A stretch of 64,000 bases of DNA from Burkholderiales bacterium (GTDB taxonomy: Bacteria > Pseudomonadota > Gammaproteobacteria > Burkholderiales > Burkholderiaceae_C). The notes beneath the pieces were generated by a model that saw only the letters and a list, made by a program, of their open reading frames with translations, made no database searches and was not told the origin of the DNA. Positions within the stretch are counted from its first letter, which is position 1. The number at the start of each line of letters is the position of its first letter. Below are positions 14,925 to 23,566 of this stretch, in pieces. Both the position numbers and the translations under genes were made by a program. The stretch is taken from NCBI GenBank assembly GCA_016223165.1, contig JACRPO010000001.1, forward strand, positions 186,001-250,000. The letters are read 5' to 3'.

Positions 14925-15791
14925 GTGACCACCTTCATCGTGCTGGCCGTGCTGGCCGGCGCGGTGCTGCACGCGGCCTGGAACGCGCTCGTCAAGTCCT
15001 CGGGCGACAAGTCGCTCGACACGGCGCTCCTGCACGGGCTGGGCGCCCTCGTGGCGCTGCCCTTCGCGATCTACGTCGGGCTGCCGACGCCGGCGGCGAT
15101 GCCGTTCATCGCCGCCTCGCTCGTCATCCACATCGGCTACTACGTCGCGCTCGCCGGGGCCTACCACCACGGCGAGATGGGCATGACCTATCCGATCATG
15201 CGCGGCACGGCGCCGCTGCTGGTGGCCCTGGGCAGCGGCGCGCTGCTCGGCGAGGTGCCGGCGCCGGCGGCGTGGGCCGGCATCGTCGGCATCACGGTCG
15301 GCGTGGCCCTGGTCGGCCTTGCCCACCCCGGCGAGGCGCTGCACCACCGCAAGGCGCTCGCCTTTGCCCTGGCCAACGCGGTGATCATTGCCGGCTACAC
15401 CTTCGTCGACGGCAGCGGCGTGCGCGCCGAGAAGGCGGCCGGCGGCCAGGTCTGGCGCTACGTGCTGTGGCTGATCGCACTCGACGGGTTCGCGTATCCG
15501 CTGCTCGTGCTGCAACGGCGCAGCGCCGCAGGCCGGCGTGCGGCGCTCGCCTACGCGCGCCGGCGCTGGCCGCTGGCGGCGCTCGGCGGCTCGGCCTCGA
15601 TCGGCAGCTATGCCATCGCCTTGTGGGCGATGACGCAGGCGCCGGTGGCGAGCGTGGCGGCGCTGCGCGAGACCTCCGTGCTGTTTGCCGTCGTGCTCTC
15701 GACCTGGCTGCTGAAGGAGCGCTTCGGCGCGCAGCGGGCGCTCGGCGCGGCGGTCATCGTCGCCGGTGTGGTGGCGCTGCGGCTGGCCTGA
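14925..15791 (+). CDS. EamA/DMT superfamily permease
   Basis: 288 residues with about ten transmembrane helices and two EamA repeats. The first opens FIVLAVLAGAVLHAAWNALV and has the MTYPIMRGTAPLLVAL signature; the second has GSYAIALWAMTQAPVASVAALRETSVLFA. These proteins export or exchange amino acids, nucleotides or other small metabolites. The start is a GTG at 14925, 40 bases after the Na/Pi transporter gene, so the two may be one transcript. The short GC-rich gap contains GGCGCGCCGCAGGCGCGC, which can fold but lacks a T-run. The substrate is unknown. Confidence 0.86.
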   Translation: MTTFIVLAVLAGAVLHAAWNALVKSSGDKSLDTALLHGLGALVALPFAIYVGLPTPAAMPFIAASLVIHIGYYVALAGAYHHGEMGMTYPIMRGTAPLLVALGSGALLGEVPAPAAWAGIVGITVGVALVGLAHPGEALHHRKALAFALANAVIIAGYTFVDGSGVRAEKAAGGQVWRYVLWLIALDGFAYPLLVLQRRSAAGRRAALAYARRRWPLAALGGSASIGSYAIALWAMTQAPVASVAALRETSVLFAVVLSTWLLKERFGAQRALGAAVIVAGVVALRLA

Positions 15792-15808
15792 ACGGCGGGG
15801 GGCTGCGC

Positions 15809-16747
15809 ATGGGCGGAGATGCATCAAAGGGCTGGCGCGACCTCGATGCCGCGGCGCGCGCGCGCGAGTACTCGCCGAGCTCGTGCATCGGTGGCAACTA
15901 CCAGCCCTTCATCGCCGCGTATGCCGCGCGCAGCGCGGCGGTGCGGGCGCGTCTGGCAGTGCCGGCAGGACCGGGCAGCGCGGCGGCCCGGCTCGACCTG
16001 GCCTACGGCGCGAGGACCACGCAGCGGCTCGATCTGTTCCTTCCTGACCGCACGGTGGCGTCGGGCTCGCGGCCGCCGCTGCTCGTCTTCATCCACGGCG
16101 GCTACTGGCAGGAGCTGTCGAAGGACGAGTCGGCGTTCGCGGCTGCCGATGCCTTGCGCCAAGGCATGGCCTTCGCGGCGCTGGACTACACGCTCGCGCC
16201 CGCGGCCACCGTGGTCGAGATGGTGGCCGAGTGCCGCCAGGCGCTGCGGTGGCTGCACGCGCACGCCGATGAATTGGGCTTCGACGGCGCGCGCATCGTC
16301 GTGGCCGGCAGTTCGGCCGGGGCGCACCTGGCCGCGATGTGCGCGTTGCGGCACGGTGGCGGGGCGGGCGGGGAAGGTGTGCTGGATGGCGTGGCGAAGT
16401 GCGTGGTGGGAGGCGTCGTGCTGGTCTCGGGCATCTACGAGCTCGAGCCGCTTGTCGGCACGCCGATCAACGACGCGCTCGGCCTCGATGCGGCGGCCGC
16501 GCGCGCGGCGAGCCCGGCCCTGGCCGATCTGGGCGGCTTTGCGCCGGCCATCGTCTGCTGGGGCGGCATCGAGACCGCCGAGTTCAAGCGCCAGGGGCGC
16601 GAGTTCGCGGCGCTTCTGCAGCGCGCCGGCACGGCCTGCCGGACGTTCGAGGTGCCGGGGCGGAACCATTTCGACGTGATCCTCGACCTCGCCGACCCGG
16701 CCACGATGTTGGGCGCGGCGGCGGTGGAGCTCGTGCGCTCGTCCTGA
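15809..16747 (+). CDS. alpha/beta hydrolase, arylformamidase (kynurenine formamidase)-like
   Basis: 312 residues, cytoplasmic. The opening REYSPSSCIGGNYQPFIAAY and YGARTTQRLDLFLPD are typical of the hormone-sensitive-lipase-like formamidase group. The oxyanion motif is FIHGGYWQELSKDESAF, the nucleophile elbow VAGSSAGAHLAAM, the acid probably lies in WGGIETAEF and the catalytic His is in GRNHFDVILDL. Enzymes of this group hydrolyse N-formylkynurenine in tryptophan breakdown, but close relatives are general esterases, and no kynureninase or tryptophan dioxygenase gene is nearby. The start ATG is 17 bases after the DMT permease stop, suggesting co-transcription. A weak hairpin (16759-16779) follows the gene. 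Confidence 0.8.
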   Translation: MGGDASKGWRDLDAAARAREYSPSSCIGGNYQPFIAAYAARSAAVRARLAVPAGPGSAAARLDLAYGARTTQRLDLFLPDRTVASGSRPPLLVFIHGGYWQELSKDESAFAAADALRQGMAFAALDYTLAPAATVVEMVAECRQALRWLHAHADELGFDGARIVVAGSSAGAHLAAMCALRHGGGAGGEGVLDGVAKCVVGGVVLVSGIYELEPLVGTPINDALGLDAAAARAASPALADLGGFAPAIVCWGGIETAEFKRQGREFAALLQRAGTACRTFEVPGRNHFDVILDLADPATMLGAAAVELVRSS

Positions 16748-16897
16748 CCACCGGGGTCGCGCGTGGGTCATCGACGCGCATCTTGCCGCGGCGTCCTTCG
16801 TTTGCCCGAGGCCCGGACGCGCCGGTGCTCGCAACAGGCGCAGCAAGCGCAGGGCCGCGGGTAGACTGACCGCAACGGCCACCGTCACGGAGCGTCC

Positions 16898-17494
16898 ATG
16901 CTTGCCCGCATCCCCTTCTGCTTCCGGACTTCGCCGATCGTCGTGGCCGCGCTTGCCGCCCTCGCCGCGCCGGCCGCCGCGGTGGCGCAGACGAGGCAGC
17001 CCTACGAGGGCTTCCTGTGCTGCTCGCTGCTGAGCAATGGCAGCTGGATCAGCGACCTCGCCTACGACGACGGCAGCCAGAAGATCGTGCCGGCCGGCAC
17101 GCCGGTGAAGTTCACGAGCTTCGGCCGCTGGCGCATGTACCTGGAGATCGACGGCAAGCAGGTGGGCCTCGGCAACGACTACAGCCGCACGATGACGATG
17201 GACGTGTTCGCGCGGCTGTACGTGCCCACCGAGGACCCCAAGGTCAAGATGCAGGCTTGGTCGCCGAAGGTGCGCGAGGCGATCTTGAGCCGCAAGGTGA
17301 TGCGCGGCATGACGCGCGAGCAGGTGACCATGGCGCTCGGCCATCCGTCGACCAGCTACAACCCTGACCTGAGCAAGCCGCTGTGGCAGTACCGCTACCG
17401 CGCCGGCGACTTCCAGGTCTTCTGGACCGACGACGGCAAGGTCGACCTCGTCTTCGGGCCGCCCGAGGTGCGCAGCAAGGTCTTCGTCGAATAG
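16898..17494 (+). CDS. exported protein with C-terminal BamE/SmpA-like domain
   Basis: 198 residues with a signal peptide (SPIVVAALAALAAPAAAVAQ) and no lipobox. Residues 25-120 are a beta-rich domain of unknown type (EGFLCCSLLSNGSWISDLAY, later GRWRMYLEIDGKQVGLGN). Residues 125-190 resemble the SmpA/OmlA-type fold: REAILSRKVMRGMTREQVTM, then ALGHPSTSYNPDLSKPLWQY and FQVFWTDDGKVDLVF. This fold occurs in BamE and many unrelated periplasmic proteins, so a role in outer-membrane assembly should not be assumed. It is a single gene in its own interval; a GC hairpin (GGCCCGCC/GGCGGGCC, 17528-17547) follows it. Confidence 0.7.
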   Translation: MLARIPFCFRTSPIVVAALAALAAPAAAVAQTRQPYEGFLCCSLLSNGSWISDLAYDDGSQKIVPAGTPVKFTSFGRWRMYLEIDGKQVGLGNDYSRTMTMDVFARLYVPTEDPKVKMQAWSPKVREAILSRKVMRGMTREQVTMALGHPSTSYNPDLSKPLWQYRYRAGDFQVFWTDDGKVDLVFGPPEVRSKVFVE

Positions 17495-17635
17495 CGCTGC
17501 GAGGCGTTCGCCTCACGCGGCGAAGCGGGCCCGCCGCACGGCGGGCCACCTCGGCTCGGTTCGCCTCGTGTCGCCCGGTGACGTCCGGTGCGTCCCGCCT
17601 CGGCGATCAGCGGCCTGGATGAGGCCGGGGCCCGC

Positions 17636-19615
17636 TCAGCGGCATTCCTTGCGCAGGAAGGTCGCCTCTTCGATCGTCAGGGTGCCCTGGTTGCCCTTCT
17701 TCAGCAGCTCGGCGCAGCGCGTGGCTGCGGCCGGGGCGCGTGCCGCGGCGTTGCCCTGCGCCGGAGCGGGCGCGGGGGGTGCCGGAGCCGTGGGCGTGGC
17801 GGCGCGGGGCGGCGGCGCGTTGCCGGCGGGCGGCGGCGAGCCGCCGGGCGGCACCGGGAAGGGCGTGGCGCCACCCGTCGAGCGTTCGCCATTCGGGTTG
17901 GCGGGTGTGGGTGTGGGTGCGGTGGGGCGCGGCGCGGCGCCGCCACGCGCACCGCCCGGGTCGGTCGGGCGCGCCTGTGGCGGCTTCGGTGCGGGGCGCG
18001 GCGGTGCCGTGGGCGGGGCCGGCGCGCGCGCGCGCGGCGGGGCCTGCGGCGGTTCCGGGCGGGGGTTGGCGGCCTGTGGCGGGGGTGCCGTTCGGGGGCC
18101 CGTGCCCGTGTCGGCAGGTGGCGCAGGTGGCGCCGCGCTCTCGGGCGGCGGTGCGACACGGGGCTCGGGGGCGTTGGGGCGCGCAGGCGGCGCGGCTGCG
18201 GGCTGGTCCGGCGCGGCCGCGGCAGCTGCCGTGCCCCGCTGGCGCATCACGACCCCGGCACCGACGGCCAGTCCGGCAATGGCCAATGCGGCAGCAATGA
18301 GGGCGCCGCGGCGTTTCGGCGGCTCGGCTGCCGGGGCCGGCGCGGGCGCGGGTGCGGCTGATGGCGGCACCGGGCCGGCGCTGCGCTGCGGCGGGACTGC
18401 TGCCGTGGACGCTGCCGCAACCGGCGGCGACGGCCACGACGCCGACTGCGGCGCCGTGGGCAGGTAGCCGGGGCCGGTGGGGGCACCGCGGTGCGCCTGC
18501 ATCGCGTCGGCCTGCGGCGGCGCCGACATCGGCATCGTCGGCGCGTAGCCCCCGTGCGTGGGCGAGGTGCGCGGCAGCGTCTGGTCGAGCGCGAAGGCCG
18601 CCGGCACGGCCGGCGCCGCGGGCGCTGTGGGTGGCGCCGCGGTGGTGGGGTCGCCGGCGAGCACGCGCGGCTGTGCCGTGCCGTCGAGCAGCGCGCGGAA
18701 CTCGGCCACGCTCTGCGGCCGGTCGTTCGGGCGCACGGCGAGCGCCGCGTCGATGGCGGCGAGGAAGGTGCTGCTGTACTGGCCGGCCGCCACGCGCGCC
18801 AGGCGCGGCAGCGGATCGCCCATCACCCGCTCGACCGAGGTGATGGGGGAGTGGCCGGTGATGCAGTAGTAGACGACGCTGGCGAGCGCATAGAGGTCGG
18901 TCCACGCCCCTTGCGTCATCGTCGCCACGTCGCCGTACTGCTCGATCGGTGCGTAGCCGGGCTTGAGGATGACGGTGAGCGCCTGCGTCATGTCGCTGAT
19001 GACGCGGCGCGCGGCGCCGAAGTCGAGCAGCAGCGGCCCGTTGCTCGTGAGCAGGATGTTGTCGGGCGCGATGTCGCGGTGGAAGCAGTTCTCCGCGTGC
19101 ATCGTGGCCAGCGCATCGAGCAGCGGGTTCAGCCAGTTGCGCAGCATGCCCTCGTCGGGCCGGCCGCCGGTGGCGCGCAGCGTGGCCACGTGCGCCTTCA
19201 GCGTCGGGCCCTGGTAGTAGGGCATCACCATGTAGGCCGTGCGATTGGCCTGCCAGAACTGGTGCACCTTCACCAGGCCCGGATGGTCGAAGTGCGCGAG
19301 CAGCCGCGCCTCGTTGACGAAGCTGCGCAGGCCGGCGTTGAAGGTGTCGAGGAAGCGCGGCGACTTCACCGAGACATCGGCCGAATTCGGCGCGCGCGAG
19401 GCGAGCGAACTGGGCATGTATTCCTTCAGCGCGACCTGCCGCTGCAGCGTGGTGTCGAAGGCGAGGTAGACGATGCCGAAGCCGCCTTCGCCGATGAGGC
19501 CGGTGATCTGCAGCCCGCCCACCATCGTGCCGATGGCCAGCGTGTGGTTCATGAAGGTCGTGCGGTCTTCGCCGGGGATGGCGGAGGGGGCGGGCGGGGG
19601 CGGGGTGGAGCTCAC
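17636..19615 (-). CDS. membrane-anchored Ser/Thr protein kinase with Pro-rich C-terminal region
   Basis: 659 residues from the GTG at 19615 (an internal ATG at 19552 is an alternative start). The kinase domain covers about 33-300: glycine loop IGEGGFGIVYLAF, ATP Lys in VALKEYMP at 64, the HRD loop as FHRDIAPDNILL (179-189) and DFGAAR at 198. The usual Lys two residues after HRD is Ala; I have seen this variant in related bacterial kinases, so activity is likely but not certain. A Pro/Ala-rich linker leads to one transmembrane helix near residue 435 and then a Pro-rich periplasmic region ending in a short helical segment with two Cys (CAELLKKGNQGTLTIEEATF). It is divergent from the GGDEF-EAL gene. 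Confidence 0.85.
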   Translation of the reverse strand: MSSTPPPPAPSAIPGEDRTTFMNHTLAIGTMVGGLQITGLIGEGGFGIVYLAFDTTLQRQVALKEYMPSSLASRAPNSADVSVKSPRFLDTFNAGLRSFVNEARLLAHFDHPGLVKVHQFWQANRTAYMVMPYYQGPTLKAHVATLRATGGRPDEGMLRNWLNPLLDALATMHAENCFHRDIAPDNILLTSNGPLLLDFGAARRVISDMTQALTVILKPGYAPIEQYGDVATMTQGAWTDLYALASVVYYCITGHSPITSVERVMGDPLPRLARVAAGQYSSTFLAAIDAALAVRPNDRPQSVAEFRALLDGTAQPRVLAGDPTTAAPPTAPAAPAVPAAFALDQTLPRTSPTHGGYAPTMPMSAPPQADAMQAHRGAPTGPGYLPTAPQSASWPSPPVAAASTAAVPPQRSAGPVPPSAAPAPAPAPAAEPPKRRGALIAAALAIAGLAVGAGVVMRQRGTAAAAAAPDQPAAAPPARPNAPEPRVAPPPESAAPPAPPADTGTGPRTAPPPQAANPRPEPPQAPPRARAPAPPTAPPRPAPKPPQARPTDPGGARGGAAPRPTAPTPTPANPNGERSTGGATPFPVPPGGSPPPAGNAPPPRAATPTAPAPPAPAPAQGNAAARAPAAATRCAELLKKGNQGTLTIEEATFLRKECR

Positions 19616-19956
19616 GTTCAGGCGGCGTGCAGCGGTGGCTGACAGCGATGGCTGACCAGGTTGCGATCATCGCTGCAAACAGGCCCGGCACAAGCCCCGG
19701 GGCGCACGAGGCGCGGCCGCTTCCGTGCAGCCGCTCTCGTGTGCGTGAGGGAGCCGGCCGCGACGGCCCCGCTTGACAGGCCGCGGCGCCGGGGACCGGC
19801 AAGAAGCCTCCGGGCGCGGCAGCGAGCGACCGGCGCCGCGCCGGGTTGCGCGAGCTCACCCAGGCGGGCAGAGATGCCGTGTACAAACCCCCCACGTCCG
19901 CGCTTCCCGCGTCGCAGGGTCGCCGGACACTGGCACGGGAACGGCGTGGGGCGGTC
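19616..19956. other. intergenic region between divergent kinase and GGDEF-EAL genes
   Basis: 341 bases with no convincing gene. It holds a 13-bp tandem repeat CAGCGGTGGCTGA / CAGCGATGGCTGA (19630-19655) just upstream of the kinase start and a palindrome GCGATCATCGC (19663-19673). A perfect TTGACA at 19773-19778 has no matching -10 element 17 bases on. It should carry promoters for both flanking genes, but I cannot place them. Confidence 0.5.
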
Positions 19957-22410
19957 ATGGAAGAGGGTCACGCACAGTCTGCGCGAGCGGTTGAAACCGA
20001 GTCGTGGCTCGGCCGGGCCGTACTCGACATGGACGACGAGCTCGTCGTCGTCTGTGATCGCCTGTCGACGGTGTTGCTCCTCAGCCGCTTCGCGGCGCGG
20101 CTGCTCGACGCGCATGCCCCGTCGCCGCTGGGGCGGCTGCTGCATGAGTCGGGCTTGTTCGGCGACGCCGCGGTCCGCGTGGGCGCCGCGTTGCAGAGGG
20201 CGCTCGGCGACGGCGTGGCGCAGCGTCTCGAGGTGGAGTGGGCGACGCGGGCACGATCGCGCGTTCTGGAGTTGCGCCTGCGCGCCGATGCGGCGGGCGG
20301 TCGCGTCCTCATCCTGGGGCGCGATCTCACCGAGCAGCGCAAGGTCGAGCGCGACCTGCGCATGCGCGAGTACGACTTCCGCACGCTGGCCGAGAACTCG
20401 CCCGACGCGATCATCCGCTACGGGCTGGACATGCGGGCGGTGTACTGCAACCGCGAGATCGAGGAGCGCGTGACGGTGACGGCCGCCCGCGTGGTGGGCT
20501 ACACGCCTGCCGAGGCCGCGCCGCCGGGCATGGTGGGCGTGGCCGAGTACGAGCGTCAACTGGCGCACACGCTCGCCAGCGGCGAAGGCGGTGAAGTGAA
20601 ACTGCAAGTGCCCCACCCCAACGGGGAGGTGCGCGTGCACAGCGTCGTGCTCGCCGCCGAGCATGATGCGCATGGCCGCATCGTCGGTGCCGTGGCTGTC
20701 GGCCGCGACGTGACCGAGCTCGTCAACGTGCAGCGCGCGCTGGCCCTCAAGGAGCGCGAGTTCCGCTCGCTGGCCGAGAACGCCGGCGACAACATCGTGC
20801 GCTGGGCGCCCGACGCGCACGTCCTCTTCACGAACCCGGCGATGTCGCGCGTGTTCGGCCACAGCGCCGAGCAGGTGCTCGGCCGCCGGCCGACCCAGTT
20901 GACCGAAGGCCTGGATGTCGACCTGCAGCCGATGGAGGACGCGGTGAAGCGCGTCGCCGCGCGCGGCGGCGAGGAGATGGTGGAACTGCGGTTCACCGCG
21001 CCGGACGACGGCGCGCAGCGTGTGCACCAGGTCCGCCTCGTGGCCGAGCGCGACGATGCCGGCCACGTCTGCAGCGTGCTGGGGGTCGGTCGCGACATCA
21101 CCGAGAGGGTGGCGCAGCTCGAGCTGATCGAGTCGCTGCTGCGCACCGACCCGCTCACTCGCCTGGCCAACCGGCAGGCACTGCATGAACGTGCACCCGC
21201 GATGCTCGCCGGCGCGGCGCGCGAAAGCGACTCGGTGGCCGTGCTGTTGCTCGACCTCGACCAGTTCAAGGCCATCAACGACAGCCTGGGCCACAGTGCC
21301 GGTGACCGGCTGCTGCAGCAGGTGGCGGAGCGCCTGGCCGACTGCTTGCGCGCCAACGACCTGCTGGCCCGGCTGGGCGGCGACGAGTTCGTGCTCGTCG
21401 CACCGCAGGCGAGCGATGCCTCGGCGCTGCAGGCGCTCTCGCAACGCCTGCACCAGGCGCTGGACGCGCCGGTGACCATCGAGCACCGCGTGGTGCGCAC
21501 GACGGCCAGCGTGGGCGTGGCCGTGTTCCCGAGCGACGGCCAGGATCTCGAGACGTTGCTGTCGCACGCCGACACGGCGATGTACCACGCCAAGCGCAGC
21601 GGCCGCGCCCGCACCGAGTACTACCGCCGAGAGCTGGGCGAGGCGGTCCGGCGGCGCATGGCCATCGAACAGGCGCTGCGCGGGGCCTGCGAAGGCCAGG
21701 ACCTGCAGCTGCACTTCCAGCCGATCGTGGCCCTCGACGGCGTGGCGCAGGTCCGCGGCTACGAGGCCTTGCTGCGCTGGAAGCCTCCGGGCCTGGGTCT
21801 GCTCGGGCCGGACGCCTTCATCGGCATCGCCGAGGAGACCGGCATGATCCTGCCGATCGGCCGCTGGGTGCTGCGCACGGCCGCCCTTGCCGCGGCGCGC
21901 TGGAACGAGGGCCGCGAACGCGCGTTGCGGGTGGCGGTCAACGTCTCGACGCGCCAACTCGTCGATGACAGGATGGCGCAGGTCGTCGACGAGGTGCTGG
22001 CGCAGACCGGCTGCCGTCCCGACTGGCTCTCCATCGAGATCACCGAGAGCGCGCTCCTGCACGACAGCGCCAGCGTGCGCGAGGCGCTGCAGGCGCTGCG
22101 CGCGCGCGGCATCGGCATCGCCATCGACGACTTCGGCACCGGGTACTCGGCACTCAACTACCTGGCCCGCTTTCCGATCGACGTGGTCAAGATCGACAAG
22201 TGCTTCGTGCACGGCATCGGCCGCAGCACGCGCGACGACGAGCTCGTCAAGGCCTTCGTGGCGCTGGCCGGTGCGTTGCGGCTCGGCGTCGTCGCCGAGG
22301 GCATCGAAACCGAGGCGCAGGCGACATTCCTGCGCGAGATCGGCTGCCCGCTGGCACAGGGCTGGTTGTTCGGGCGGCCCTCGCCCGAGCCGGTGCACGG
22401 CCCCGGCTGA
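19957..22410 (+). CDS. PAS-PAS-GGDEF-EAL cyclic-di-GMP turnover protein
   Basis: 817 residues from the ATG at 19957, no membrane segment. An N-terminal PAS-like region (1-125) is followed by two clear PAS domains (about 145-260 and 265-390: FRTLAENSPDAIIRYGLDM; FRSLAENAGDNIVRWAPDA). Then come GGDEF (RLGGDEFVLV, intact) and EAL (YEALLRW, ITESALL, DDFGTGYSALNYL, KIDKCFV, VVAEGIETEAQ, all intact). An RAND I-site lies five residues before GGDEF, so product inhibition of the cyclase is possible. Both enzyme activities look possible; which dominates is not predictable. The PAS domains probably sense a ligand or redox state. A longer frame to 19846 lacks a good start. Confidence 0.9.
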   Translation: MEEGHAQSARAVETESWLGRAVLDMDDELVVVCDRLSTVLLLSRFAARLLDAHAPSPLGRLLHESGLFGDAAVRVGAALQRALGDGVAQRLEVEWATRARSRVLELRLRADAAGGRVLILGRDLTEQRKVERDLRMREYDFRTLAENSPDAIIRYGLDMRAVYCNREIEERVTVTAARVVGYTPAEAAPPGMVGVAEYERQLAHTLASGEGGEVKLQVPHPNGEVRVHSVVLAAEHDAHGRIVGAVAVGRDVTELVNVQRALALKEREFRSLAENAGDNIVRWAPDAHVLFTNPAMSRVFGHSAEQVLGRRPTQLTEGLDVDLQPMEDAVKRVAARGGEEMVELRFTAPDDGAQRVHQVRLVAERDDAGHVCSVLGVGRDITERVAQLELIESLLRTDPLTRLANRQALHERAPAMLAGAARESDSVAVLLLDLDQFKAINDSLGHSAGDRLLQQVAERLADCLRANDLLARLGGDEFVLVAPQASDASALQALSQRLHQALDAPVTIEHRVVRTTASVGVAVFPSDGQDLETLLSHADTAMYHAKRSGRARTEYYRRELGEAVRRRMAIEQALRGACEGQDLQLHFQPIVALDGVAQVRGYEALLRWKPPGLGLLGPDAFIGIAEETGMILPIGRWVLRTAALAAARWNEGRERALRVAVNVSTRQLVDDRMAQVVDEVLAQTGCRPDWLSIEITESALLHDSASVREALQALRARGIGIAIDDFGTGYSALNYLARFPIDVVKIDKCFVHGIGRSTRDDELVKAFVALAGALRLGVVAEGIETEAQATFLREIGCPLAQGWLFGRPSPEPVHGPG

Positions 22411-22474
22411 GGCACGGGCGCGCCGCGGGCGCGGGTGCGTTGCGCTGCCGCGAGGTGCAGCTGATCACGCCGAA

Positions 22475-23473
22475 TCAAGCAGCCGCGCCGCGCGCCGCGG
22501 CGGCCTGCGCCAGCACGATGTCGCGGAAGGCCGCGGCCGGCGCCGAGAACTCGCGCGAGCGGCGCCACACGAGGTGGATGTCGGGCACGCGCAGCGGCAG
22601 CGCCAGCGGCAACTCGCGCAGCACGCCGAGCCGCGCGTAGTGCGCGGCGAGCGAGGCGGGCATCACGGCCAGCATGTCGCTCGCTTCCAGCAGGGCCGTC
22701 GTGGCCACGGTGGAGGCGGTCTCGGTGACGTCGATGCGCCGGTGCGCGCCGGCCTCGCGCATCATGGCCATGAAGCGGCCGGCCTGCGGCGAGCCGGGCG
22801 GCTGCACCACCCAGGGCCAGCGCGCGAGCTCGCGCAGCGTGAGCGTGGCACCGCCCGCGGCGCCTCCGGCGGTGTCGTGCAGCGGATGCGCCAGGCGCGC
22901 CACCGCCACCTGCGGCTCGTCGAGCAGCGGCACGGTCTCGTGCTCGTCGTCGTGGTGGCCCTCGACGAGGCGGCCGAGCATCAGCTCCACCTCGCCGCGC
23001 GCGAGCTGCACGAGCATGACGTCGCTGGTGGCCACTTCGATGGCCACGGCCACGCGCGCATGCTGCGCCTTGAAGCGCGCCAGCGCCGGCGCCAGCAGCG
23101 GCGGCAGCGCGCTCGGCACCGAGCCCACGCGCAGCGTGCCGTGCAGCCCGGCGGCCAGCGCGGCGAGCTCGCGGCGCGTGGCGCCGAAGTCGTTGAGCAC
23201 CTGCCGCGCATAACGCACCAGCACCTCGCCGGCGGCCGTGGGCAGCATGCCGCGCGCGTGGCGCTCGAACAGGCGTGCGCCAAGCGTCTCCTCCAATTCC
23301 TGCAAGAGCCGCGTGGCGGCGGGCTGGCTGATGCCCAGCTCGGCGGCGGCGCGGCCGAGGTGCTTCTCGCGCCCCAGCGCCGCGGCCAGCAGCAGTTGGC
23401 GCGTGCGCAGCCGCATCAGGGCCGGTGCGTCCGCCAGGGGCTTCCGCCGGGTGGCGGGAGCGCGTGTCGTCAT
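22475..23473 (-). CDS. LysR-family regulator of the divergent Bug receptor gene
   Basis: 332 residues. The winged helix-turn-helix is clear (LLLAAALGREKHLGRAAAEL, then ISQPAATRLLQELEETLGAR), and the ligand domain begins LHGTLRVGSVPSALPPLLAP. The start ATG is at 23473, facing the Bug receptor start at 23567 with 93 bases between. LysR genes divergent from a tripartite-tricarboxylate-type receptor are a very common layout in Burkholderiales, with the regulator usually controlling the receptor operon in response to its ligand. The intergenic dyad at 23505-23517 is a candidate operator. Confidence 0.88.
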   Translation of the reverse strand: MTTRAPATRRKPLADAPALMRLRTRQLLLAAALGREKHLGRAAAELGISQPAATRLLQELEETLGARLFERHARGMLPTAAGEVLVRYARQVLNDFGATRRELAALAAGLHGTLRVGSVPSALPPLLAPALARFKAQHARVAVAIEVATSDVMLVQLARGEVELMLGRLVEGHHDDEHETVPLLDEPQVAVARLAHPLHDTAGGAAGGATLTLRELARWPWVVQPPGSPQAGRFMAMMREAGAHRRIDVTETASTVATTALLEASDMLAVMPASLAAHYARLGVLRELPLALPLRVPDIHLVWRRSREFSAPAAAFRDIVLAQAAAARGAAA

Positions 23474-23504
23474 GCCGGAATTGTCATCGAACCTTCCGAC
23501 AAAC

Positions 23505-23517
23505 GCATTGGAAATGC
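23505..23517. promoter_or_regulatory. small dyad between LysR and Bug receptor genes
   Basis: GCATT-GGA-AATGC, five-base arms. A second weak repeat TTGTC...GACAA (23481-23502) lies next to it, over the LysR leader. Position midway between divergent starts suits a LysR operator; the arms are short, so confidence is low. Confidence 0.35.
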
Positions 23518-23566
23518 ATGGCCGGGCCGCTTAGCCTCGTGCACAGACCCGACAGGAGACAGACCC

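Noticed and set aside
19773..19778. Perfect TTGACA as a sigma-70 -35 element before the GGDEF-EAL gene
   Set aside because: No -10-like hexamer lies 16-18 bases downstream (the region is GC-only).
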